Assembly: GCA_949372595.1 (NCBI GenBank)
Contig: CASIAN010000039.1
Span: forward strand, 42,412 to 106,411
DNA: 64,000 nucleotides
Source of the DNA: CPC320 sp002336405
GTDB lineage: Bacteria > Pseudomonadota > Alphaproteobacteria > Rhodobacterales > Rhodobacteraceae
Direction: 5' to 3'
Position 1 is the first letter of the stretch, and each line of letters begins with the position of its first letter. The translations under genes and the position numbers were made by a program. Under the pieces are notes generated by a model, which was not told the DNA's origin, did no database searches, and saw only the letters and a list, made by a program, of their open reading frames with translations. Below are positions 28,076-36,038 of the stretch, one piece after another.

Positions 28076-30093
28076 GCCTGCTGCCGACCACCCCAGACAC
28101 ACTGCCTGCTGGCCCCGTAGTAAAAGGCAAGCTCAGCCGCGATGACATCCTGATGCGCGGCGGTATGGTGGTAATTGCGCTCTATCTGGTGATCACATTG
28201 GTGTTGCCGCTCTATGCAATGTTTTCCAAATCCTTCTCGACCTACCAATTCGAATTGGCACAATATGAAGTTCAGGTCAGTGACGAGGCCGGTCAGTTTA
28301 ATACCGCCACATTTACGCTGGCCGACCGCAACGCCCAGATAGAGGCAGTACAACTCGATGATCTGAGCACCGGTTCTGGCGGGCGGCTTGGGGTGACAAA
28401 GTTTTTTCCTGATTTCAGTTTTCGCAGCCCTGTTATGTACAGGTTTCGCAATCTCGATGACACGGGGCGGTTCCTTGTCGGCTCAGCATTGAAAGACGAT
28501 ACCAAATGGTATGAGCTTGACAGCAATACTTTCCGAAGGGTGCAACTCAGACCTGTCAAATCTACCGGACTTGCCAATTTCGTCAACTACTTCTCAACTC
28601 CCGCCCTGTTCAATTCGATTAAAAACTCCCTGATGATCTCGATCATTAGCACTATGATCACCGTCACGCTGGCGTTCTGGTTTGCCTATGCGTTAAACCG
28701 CAGTTGCATGCGCTTCAAAGGCATGTTCCGTTTGATTGCGATGGCCCCTATTTTGGTACCTTCGCTGTTGCCGGGGATCGCGCTGGTCTATCTGTTTGGG
28801 GCGCAGGGCATTCTCAAAGAGCTGATGTTTGGCGCCAGTATTTACGGGCCAATTGGCATCGTTATCGGATCGGTCTTTTTCACGTTTCCCCACGCTTTTT
28901 TGATTATTTCAACGGCTCTGGCTATCTCAGATGCGCGGCTATACGAAGCCGCGGTGTCGCTAAAGGCCTCGCCGTGGCGAACCTTTTGGAGAGTGACCAT
29001 CCCCGGAGCCCGCTATGGGTTGATTTCTGCGGCCTTCGTCGTGTTCAACTTAGTTATTACCGATTTTGGCCTGCCCAAAGTCATTGGCGGCCAGTTCAAC
29101 GTACTCGCAGTCGATATCTATAAGCAGGTGATTGGACAGCAAAATTTTGAAATGGGGGCGGTTGTCTCAGTGGTCTTGATCATTCCGGCTATTTTGGCCT
29201 TTGCGATTGATCGGCTTGTCCAAAGCAAGCAGGTAGCGCTGTTAACCGCGAGATCAGTCCCATATGCACCAACACCGAATGCAAAAACAGATAATATTTT
29301 CCTGATTTACTGCAGCGTGATTGGCTTGTTTGTGGTCGGAATGCTAGCGATCTGTCAATTTGCGGCACTGATCAAATTCTGGCCCTATGACTTAAGCCTG
29401 AGCCTGAACAATTATCAGTTCGACAAAATGGATGGTGGCGGCTGGGGGGCGTATTATAACTCGATCAAACTGGCTCTGTTGACGGCTGTTATCGGCACAT
29501 CAGTGGTGTTTTTCGGGGCGTATCTAGTCGACAAATCAAACGGTTTTCGCACCGGCCGGGCAATATTCCAGATGTTTGCCATGCTTCCGATGGCAATCCC
29601 GGGCATGGTGCTGGGGTTGGCCTATATTTTCTTTTTCAACAATCCCGAAAACCCACTCAATTCAATTTATGGCACAATGGCGATTTTGGTTGTCTGTACC
29701 GTAACCCATTTTTACACAGTGTCGCATCTCACTGCAGTCACTGCACTGAAACAAATGGACCGCGAATTTGAATCCGTCTCTGCGTCGCTCAAACAACCGA
29801 CGTTAAAACTTTTCACAAGGGTCACGGTTCCGGTTTGTATGCCCGCCATCCTGGACATCTCCATCTATCTGTTTGTCAATGCGATGACGACGGTCTCGGC
29901 GGTGGTATTTTTATATTCCCCCAAGACGGCACTGGCCTCGATCGCAGTACTTAATATGGATGATGCCGGTGACATCGCACCAGCAGCGGCGATGGGCATG
30001 ATGATTTTCTATACCAATGCCGCAGCGCGTATTCTGCATCTGATTATATCCAAGGGGCTTTTAAAACGCACCCAAGCTTGGCGTCAACGCTAG
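28072..30093 (+). CDS. phnU: Putative 2-aminoethylphosphonate ABC transporter permease, double-domain
   Basis: A 673-residue protein carrying two BPD-transp-1 permease cores in one chain, as in the TIGR03262 AEP permeases. The two coupling loops contain EAAVSLKASPWRTFWRVTIP and SVSASLKQPTLKLFTRVTVP. The first membrane helix (about 31-52) is followed by an unusually long polar segment, about residues 53-165, before the first permease core. It lies on the periplasmic side by the usual topology and is rich in Asp, Arg and aromatic residues. That explains the excess over the usual ~570 residues. It ends convergent with the LysR gene, with a 4-base overlap. Confidence 0.88.
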   Translation: MSLLPTTPDTLPAGPVVKGKLSRDDILMRGGMVVIALYLVITLVLPLYAMFSKSFSTYQFELAQYEVQVSDEAGQFNTATFTLADRNAQIEAVQLDDLSTGSGGRLGVTKFFPDFSFRSPVMYRFRNLDDTGRFLVGSALKDDTKWYELDSNTFRRVQLRPVKSTGLANFVNYFSTPALFNSIKNSLMISIISTMITVTLAFWFAYALNRSCMRFKGMFRLIAMAPILVPSLLPGIALVYLFGAQGILKELMFGASIYGPIGIVIGSVFFTFPHAFLIISTALAISDARLYEAAVSLKASPWRTFWRVTIPGARYGLISAAFVVFNLVITDFGLPKVIGGQFNVLAVDIYKQVIGQQNFEMGAVVSVVLIIPAILAFAIDRLVQSKQVALLTARSVPYAPTPNAKTDNIFLIYCSVIGLFVVGMLAICQFAALIKFWPYDLSLSLNNYQFDKMDGGGWGAYYNSIKLALLTAVIGTSVVFFGAYLVDKSNGFRTGRAIFQMFAMLPMAIPGMVLGLAYIFFFNNPENPLNSIYGTMAILVVCTVTHFYTVSHLTAVTALKQMDREFESVSASLKQPTLKLFTRVTVPVCMPAILDISIYLFVNAMTTVSAVVFLYSPKTALASIAVLNMDDAGDIAPAAAMGMMIFYTNAAARILHLIISKGLLKRTQAWRQR

Positions 30094-30983
30094 CTCAAGT
30101 CCTGCGCAATTCCGTCCCCATTTAAAAAGTCCTGCGCAACCCCTGTAAAGGCCCGAATAATGCGTAAATCCTTTCGCTGGCCCAGAAAAGCGATGGTTTC
30201 ACTCATGTGCAGGTCCACGCCCTCCAACGCGATCGGTATCAACCGTGGATCGTCGCCGAGCTCGGCTTGCGACACAAAGCCGATGCCGGCGCCAGAGGCG
30301 ACAACCTCGCGCATTGCCTCACGTCCTTCGGCTTCGATAACCGGGGTCAAAACAACCCCTTGTCTCTGGGCTTCGCGCTCGATGTTCTCGCGGGTTTTTG
30401 AACCAACCTCTCGAAACACCAAAGGAAAATGGGCAAGATCTTCAAGGCGCATATGTGTGGTGCCAATCGGCACCACGCCTTTGGCGGCGAAGGCAATGAT
30501 CTCTGTTTTTCCCAAGTCCAGTGTTTCAATATCGGCCCCCGCAGAGAGCGCCCCTAGAACGCCAATCTCTGCATCATAAGACCTTAGCCTGTCCACAACA
30601 TCTTCCGAATTGCCCGATTGTAGCAAGACATCCACTTTGGGATAGCGTTTGCGAAATGCGGCCAAAATCTGGGTCACGTGACGTGCTGAGTCTGCAATAA
30701 TCCGAATACGGCCATCCATCTCAGCGCGGGCCTCAGAAAAATATTCATCAATATGTTGCTCAATTTCAAAAAACTGCTTGGTCAACAAAAAAAGCTGCTC
30801 GCCTGCCTCCGTCAGAGCAATCACCTTACGCTCGCGATTGAACAACAGTACATCATAATCTTGCTCTAATTTACGAACCTGTTCAGACACACCCGGCTGG
30901 GTGACGTGCATGGCAGCTGCGGCCCTTGAAAACCCGCCTTTTAATGCCACAAAATGAAACGCACGCAATTGACTGTAACGCAT
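30090..30983 (-). CDS. LysR family transcriptional regulator of the AEP locus
   Basis: A 297-residue LysR-type regulator. The N-terminal helix-turn-helix region reads FSRAAAAMHVTQPGVSEQVR, followed by the substrate-binding domain. It is divergent from phnW and convergent with the permease gene, so it probably senses AEP or a breakdown product and controls both arms. The ATG at 30983 is chosen because the conserved MRYSQLRAFHFVA follows it. A T-N11-A type palindrome in the gap to phnW is a likely binding site. Confidence 0.9.
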   Translation of the reverse strand: MRYSQLRAFHFVALKGGFSRAAAAMHVTQPGVSEQVRKLEQDYDVLLFNRERKVIALTEAGEQLFLLTKQFFEIEQHIDEYFSEARAEMDGRIRIIADSARHVTQILAAFRKRYPKVDVLLQSGNSEDVVDRLRSYDAEIGVLGALSAGADIETLDLGKTEIIAFAAKGVVPIGTTHMRLEDLAHFPLVFREVGSKTRENIEREAQRQGVVLTPVIEAEGREAMREVVASGAGIGFVSQAELGDDPRLIPIALEGVDLHMSETIAFLGQRKDLRIIRAFTGVAQDFLNGDGIAQDLS

Positions 30984-31003
30984 CTGGGACCCTGTTTTAA
31001 TAT

Positions 31004-31018
31004 ATAAGGAACGCTTAT
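31004..31018. promoter_or_regulatory. Candidate LysR box between lysR and phnW
   Basis: ATAAG-GAACG-CTTAT is a perfect 5-base inverted repeat with a 5-base spacer. It contains the T-N11-A core that LysR regulators recognise. It sits 21 bases before the lysR start and 82 bases before the phnW start, where an operator controlling both would be expected. Confidence 0.5.
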
Positions 31019-31099
31019 GGATCAATCTATAATAGCGATTTTACATAAGTCCAGAGATTGTGCATTGATCGCTCCAAACAACCCCGTTGGAGTGTCGTG

Positions 31100-32287
31100 A
31101 TGAAAGCCACCTCGCCAGAAATACAATGCCCCCGCCTTGGAGAACCCTATCTTCTTACCCCAGGTCCTCTGACCACATCGTATAAGGTAAAAGAGCAAAT
31201 GCTGCGCGACTGGGGCAGTTGGGATGATGATTTTCGCGCCATGACACAAGAAATACGCACCCGGCTCTTGGCGCTGATCGATGACGGTGATGAGGCCTAT
31301 GACTGCGTGCCTATGCAGGGCAGCGGATCTTTCTCGGTCGAAGCAATGTTGGGAACCTTCATTCCAGCCTCGGGCAAGGCGCTGGTGCTGGCAAACGGTT
31401 CGTATGGAAAACGCTCGGCGCAAACTTTGGAATATTTAAAGCGCGATCACGTTGTTCTGGACAAGGGCGATTATCTGCCACCCCGCGGCGAGATGGTCGC
31501 GCAGATACTGGCACAAGATCTGGCCATCACTCATGTTGTAGCGATCCACTGCGAAACCAGCTCAGGCATTTTGAACCCGATTGAAGAGATTTCTGAGGCC
31601 ACCTATGCTGCTGGGCGCGTCCTGCTGATTGACAGCATGTCAGCCTTTGGCGCGCTACCGCTTGAGGCAAGCCAAATCCGCTTTGAAGCCTTGGTGTCCT
31701 CGGCCAATAAATGCATCGAGGGCGTTCCCGGCTTTGGGTTTGTGATTGCGCGCAAAACTGCATTAGAGGCCGCCAAAGGCAACTCACATTCGCTGTGTCT
31801 GGACCTACACGCACAATGGGCGCATATGAACAAAACCGGGCAATGGCGCTATACCCCTCCAACCCATGTAGTCGCAGCCTTTCTCGAAGCGTTGCGCGCC
31901 CACCAAGCAGAGGGCGGCGTCGCAGCAAGAGGCGCGCGCTATCGCGAAAACCGGGATGTCATCGTCAAAGGCATGCGCAAGCTGGGCTTGGAAACCCTGT
32001 TAAAAGACCGCTGGCTATCACCAATTATTGTCACATTTTTCTGTCCTGCCGATCCAAAGTTTGAATTCGCGCAGTTTTATGACGTAATGAAACAAAAAGG
32101 CTTTATTATTTATCCCGGAAAACTAACTAAGTTGGATAGTTTTCGGATTGGGTGTATTGGCCAAATGGACGCGAACGTCATGCGCCAAGTGGTTATCGCC
32201 GCTCAAGAAGCCCTAGATGAAATGGGCGTCGTCGGTGGCGCTCCGCCAGCCGCGGCGCTAGAAGAACGCAAGCGTCTGCTTGCTTGA
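31100..32287 (+). CDS. phnW: 2-Aminoethylphosphonate--pyruvate transaminase
   Basis: PLP enzyme that moves the amino group of AEP to pyruvate, giving phosphonoacetaldehyde and alanine. It is a class V aminotransferase, with N-terminal YLLTPGPLTTSYKVKEQML and MQGSGSFSVEA for phosphate/PLP contacts, Asp178 in VLLIDSMSAFGA, and the PLP lysine Lys204 in SSANKCIEGVPGFG. The ATG at 31100 gives 395 residues; the frame extends 14 codons upstream into the regulatory gap. The tail after residue ~370 is Ala/Glu-rich and slightly longer than usual. First gene of phnW-phnA-phnY. Confidence 0.95.
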   Translation: MKATSPEIQCPRLGEPYLLTPGPLTTSYKVKEQMLRDWGSWDDDFRAMTQEIRTRLLALIDDGDEAYDCVPMQGSGSFSVEAMLGTFIPASGKALVLANGSYGKRSAQTLEYLKRDHVVLDKGDYLPPRGEMVAQILAQDLAITHVVAIHCETSSGILNPIEEISEATYAAGRVLLIDSMSAFGALPLEASQIRFEALVSSANKCIEGVPGFGFVIARKTALEAAKGNSHSLCLDLHAQWAHMNKTGQWRYTPPTHVVAAFLEALRAHQAEGGVAARGARYRENRDVIVKGMRKLGLETLLKDRWLSPIIVTFFCPADPKFEFAQFYDVMKQKGFIIYPGKLTKLDSFRIGCIGQMDANVMRQVVIAAQEALDEMGVVGGAPPAAALEERKRLLA

Positions 32288-32315
32288 TAAAGACCGTTTG
32301 TAAAAGGAATACCAA

Positions 32316-33560
32316 ATGAACCATGACACGCCGATCGTTACAAACGGACGCAGTTATCCGATCCCTAAAACAACGGCGATTGCGATCTGCCTCGACGGGT
32401 GTGAGCCCGCGTATCTGGATGCAGCCATCGCCGATGGGTTGATGCCCACTCTCAAGCGCATGCGCGAGACCGGAACCGACCGTCTGGCGCATTCGGTCAT
32501 CCCGTCGTTCACCAATCCCAACAACCTGTCGATTGCCACCGGCCGCCCACCAAGTGTGCATGGCATCTGCGGTAATTTCTTGTTTGATCCAGACACTGGC
32601 GAAGAGGTAATGATGAACGATGTGCGCTTTCTGCGCGCGCCAACCATCTTCCAAAAATTCTATGAAGCCGGTGCCAAAGTGGCAATTGTGACGGCAAAAG
32701 ACAAACTGCGCGCGCTTTTGGGATCGGGCATGGCGTTTGACGAAGATCGGGCGCGTTGCTTTTCCGCCGAGAAATCCGCCAACTCGACCCTTACCGAGCA
32801 TGGTCAGGATGCCGCGGCTGACTGGCTGGGCATGCCACAACCCGATGTCTATTCCGCACAGCTGTCCGAATTTGTCTTCGCCGCCGGTGTTAAGTTGATG
32901 CAGGAATGGTCACCAGACGTGATGTATCTGACCACCACCGATTACATCCAGCATAAATATGCCCCAGACGATGCCGAAGCGAAATCGTTTTACCGGGTGT
33001 TCGACACATATCTGCAGCAACTTGACGCAATGGGGGCCGCCATCGTCGTCACCGCCGATCACGGCATGAAGCCCAAGCACCTGGCCGACGGATCGCCGGC
33101 GGTTGTCTATGTACAAGATCTGATGGATGACTGGCTTGGAGACGCTGCAGCACGGGTTATTTTGCCAATCACAGATCCTTATGTGGTACATCACGGTGCG
33201 CTGGGATCCTTTGCCACCGCCTATCTGCCCGAGACGGCGGATATTGCTGATATCGTTGCAAAGCTACAGGCCACAGCCGGTATCACCGACGTGTTGACCA
33301 AAGCACAAGCGGTGGACCGCTTTGAGCTGCCCGCCGACCGCATTGGTGACATCGTTATGGTCTCAGGGGAAAATATGACCATCGGCACGTCTGAACACCG
33401 CCATGACCTTGCTGCCCTCGATGTGCCGCTGCGCAGCCACGGCGGTCTGACCGAACAAGAGGTTCCCTTTATCGCCAATCGGGTGCTCGATCTGCCAAGC
33501 CAGCCCGTGTTGCGCAATTTTGACGCGTTCTTTTACGCAACCACCGCAGCCGCCCTTTAA
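32316..33560 (+). CDS. phnA: Phosphonoacetate hydrolase
   Basis: Zinc enzyme of the alkaline-phosphatase superfamily that cleaves phosphonoacetate to acetate and phosphate. The residues expected from the Sinorhizobium enzyme are present: Asp27 (CLDGCEP), the nucleophile Thr66 (SFTNPNN), the Asp and His of TTDYIQHKY, the DH pair in TADHGMKPK, and the C-terminal His in RSHGGLTEQE. Length of 414 residues is normal. An AAGGA site precedes the ATG. It sits between phnW and phnY, completing the three-step route. Confidence 0.95.
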   Translation: MNHDTPIVTNGRSYPIPKTTAIAICLDGCEPAYLDAAIADGLMPTLKRMRETGTDRLAHSVIPSFTNPNNLSIATGRPPSVHGICGNFLFDPDTGEEVMMNDVRFLRAPTIFQKFYEAGAKVAIVTAKDKLRALLGSGMAFDEDRARCFSAEKSANSTLTEHGQDAAADWLGMPQPDVYSAQLSEFVFAAGVKLMQEWSPDVMYLTTTDYIQHKYAPDDAEAKSFYRVFDTYLQQLDAMGAAIVVTADHGMKPKHLADGSPAVVYVQDLMDDWLGDAAARVILPITDPYVVHHGALGSFATAYLPETADIADIVAKLQATAGITDVLTKAQAVDRFELPADRIGDIVMVSGENMTIGTSEHRHDLAALDVPLRSHGGLTEQEVPFIANRVLDLPSQPVLRNFDAFFYATTAAAL

Positions 33561-33580
33561 ATACGGAAAGCCCACACACC

Positions 33581-35032
33581 ATGACACAAGATATCAAAAT
33601 TCGTCACGAAGGCATGCGCATCGGCGGTGAGACAGTCTTTACCGATGCGGTTGTCGAAGTCCGCTATCCGTATACCGATCAGGTGATCGGCACCGTACCG
33701 GCAGGTACTGCAGAACACGCGCGCAAAGCCTTTGATATTGCTGCCGCATACAAGTCGACGTTAACCCGTTATGAGCGTCAGCAGATTCTGTTTCGCGCCG
33801 GCGAGCTGATCCGCGAGCGCCGCGAGGAATTGGCCTATTGGCTAACCTTAGAGCTGGGCATCTGTCAGCAGCATGCGCTTTATGAAACCGGACGTGCTTA
33901 TGATGTATTTACGCTGGCGGGACAGTTGGCAATTTTAGACGACGGCCAAGTTTTTTCTTGCGACCTGACCCCGCAAGGCAAGGATCGTAAAATCTTTACC
34001 AAACGGGAACCGGTTGGCGTGATCTCGGCGATCACCCCGTTCAATCATCCGCTGAATATGGTCAGTCACAAGATTGCACCAGCGATTGCGACCAATAATT
34101 GCGTTGTTTGTAAACCAACAGAATTGACACCTCTGACCGCGATCGCACTGGCCGATATCTTGTATGATGCCGGCCTGCCCCCAGAAATGTTTCAGATTGT
34201 AACCGGCTGGCCTCAGGACATCGGTGAAGAGATGATCGTCAATGACCAGATCGATATCATCACCTTTACCGGCGGTGTCCCTGTGGGCAAGCTTATTGCG
34301 TCAAAAGCCGGTTACAAACGCACCGCGCTGGAACTGGGGGGCAATGACCCGTTGATCATTCTCAATGATCTCGATGATGCCGATTTGGAAAAGGCCGCCA
34401 CAATCGCAGTGGCCGGGGCGACAGGCAATTCGGGTCAGCGCTGTACCGCTGTCAAACGAATTTTGGTACAGGAGTCAGTTGCCGACCGCTTTGTGCCGCT
34501 GGTGCTGGAAAAAGCCAAGGCGATCCGCTTTGGTGATCCGATGGATCCTGACACGCAACTGGGGTGCGTCATCCATTCCCAAGCTGCTGAGCTTTTTGAA
34601 AACAGGGTATTAGACGCCGAACGTCAAGGCGCAGAAATCCTGTACCACCCCGGTCGCAAAGGCGCTTTGCTGCCGCCGATTGTGATCGACAAAGTGCCGC
34701 ATGGCAGCGAGCTGGTGATGGAAGAAACCTTTGGTCCAATCATACCGATTGTCCGTGTACCCGATGATGATGACGCAGTGATGCGCATCTCCAACAGTAC
34801 GGAATTCGGCCTGTCTTCGGGGGTTTGCACCAACAATTTGCACCGCGCCACAGCCTTTATCAACGGGTTGGACGTCGGCACCTGCAACATCTGGGAACAA
34901 CCCGGCTATCGGATTGAAATGTCGCCCTTTGGCGGTATAAAAGATAGCGGCAACGGCGTTAAGGAAGGCGTATTGGAAGCAATGAAGTTTTTCACAAATG
35001 TGAAGACCTATTCGCTGCCTTGGCCGCGGTAG
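33581..35032 (+). CDS. phnY: Phosphonoacetaldehyde dehydrogenase
   Basis: NAD-dependent aldehyde dehydrogenase that oxidises phosphonoacetaldehyde to phosphonoacetate. The general-base Glu is in ALELGGNDP, the catalytic Cys in GNSGQRCTAVKR, and the dinucleotide-binding segment is TFTGGVPVGKLI. It has the usual 483 residues and is 20 bases downstream of phnA. The substrate is assigned from operon position; the ALDH fold itself is certain. Confidence 0.94.
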   Translation: MTQDIKIRHEGMRIGGETVFTDAVVEVRYPYTDQVIGTVPAGTAEHARKAFDIAAAYKSTLTRYERQQILFRAGELIRERREELAYWLTLELGICQQHALYETGRAYDVFTLAGQLAILDDGQVFSCDLTPQGKDRKIFTKREPVGVISAITPFNHPLNMVSHKIAPAIATNNCVVCKPTELTPLTAIALADILYDAGLPPEMFQIVTGWPQDIGEEMIVNDQIDIITFTGGVPVGKLIASKAGYKRTALELGGNDPLIILNDLDDADLEKAATIAVAGATGNSGQRCTAVKRILVQESVADRFVPLVLEKAKAIRFGDPMDPDTQLGCVIHSQAAELFENRVLDAERQGAEILYHPGRKGALLPPIVIDKVPHGSELVMEETFGPIIPIVRVPDDDDAVMRISNSTEFGLSSGVCTNNLHRATAFINGLDVGTCNIWEQPGYRIEMSPFGGIKDSGNGVKEGVLEAMKFFTNVKTYSLPWPR

Positions 35033-35135
35033 TCGCCGTTCTGCACATCACATCTTACCCAAGGGAGACTAATCGCGGTCGGTCTGCAGTTTATACAGGC
35101 CACCTGCCCGCAGCAGTCTTCCCCTGCGAGCCGCC

Positions 35136-35975
35136 ATGAGTTTATCGCTCATTTTCATTGTTTTGATCGCAGCATTTCTGCACGCGTTCTGGAATGCTTT
35201 GGTCAAAGGGTCCGGCGACAAGACGATAGTGCTGGGCCTGATCGCGCTGGGTCATATGGTGCCGGGTATCGCCATAGCGGCGCTGGCACCGATGCCCGGA
35301 TGGGCCGCAGCCCCCTATATCATCGCCTCAACCCTGATCCATTGGGGGTATTATTATTTTTTAAATCTCGCCTACCGAATGGGAGACCTAAGCCTGGTCT
35401 ATCCCATCACCAGAGGCTTGGCCCCGGTCTTGGTGGCGCTGGGGGCGCAACTGTGGATCGGTGAGACCCTGCCTGCCTTGGCGTGGCTGGGCATTTTCTC
35501 AGTTTCGATGGGGGTGATGATCCTGTCGCAGGGTATTTTCAAAACCGGGCTCCCCAAAATATCAATTATTGCGGCGGTTATTGTCGCCGTCATTGTGGCG
35601 GCTTATTCGCTGGTCGACGGGGTCGGGGTAAGACTGTCGAACAATGTTATGGGCTATATCGGGTGGCTGTTCACTGCCGAGGCCTGTGTGGCGCTTTTTA
35701 TCTTCAAAACCCGCTGGGCCCGGCTGAGGATGATGCCGGTCAAAATCCGCCTGCTTGGATTCATTGGCGGTGTCCTGTCGGCCACGGCCTATGCGCTGGT
35801 GCTTTATGTCAAGACAGAAGCCCCTTTGGGCGCGGTCTCAGCCCTGCGCGAAACATCAGTTGTTTTTGCCGCGCTGATCGGTGTCATCTGGTTTGGCGAG
35901 GGGCCAAAGCCCCGCCGTCTTTTGGCTGGGATGACCGTCGCGCTTGGCACTATCCTGATCGGACTGGCATCTTGA
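35136..35975 (+). CDS. DMT superfamily (EamA-type) transporter
   Basis: A 279-residue integral membrane protein with about ten hydrophobic segments in two EamA-type halves (YPITRGLAPVLVALGA in the first, APLGAVSALRETSVVFAAL in the second). Members move amino acids, metabolites or drugs, and the substrate cannot be told from sequence. It starts about 100 bases after phnY on the same strand. It may belong to the same transcript, but no AEP-specific link is known to me. Confidence 0.88.
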   Translation: MSLSLIFIVLIAAFLHAFWNALVKGSGDKTIVLGLIALGHMVPGIAIAALAPMPGWAAAPYIIASTLIHWGYYYFLNLAYRMGDLSLVYPITRGLAPVLVALGAQLWIGETLPALAWLGIFSVSMGVMILSQGIFKTGLPKISIIAAVIVAVIVAAYSLVDGVGVRLSNNVMGYIGWLFTAEACVALFIFKTRWARLRMMPVKIRLLGFIGGVLSATAYALVLYVKTEAPLGAVSALRETSVVFAALIGVIWFGEGPKPRRLLAGMTVALGTILIGLAS

Positions 35976-36038
35976 TCTTGCACCGAAAGGAAAATGCACT
36001 GCGACGGGGCTGCCTTCTTCGCGCTTAATCAGTGGCCC

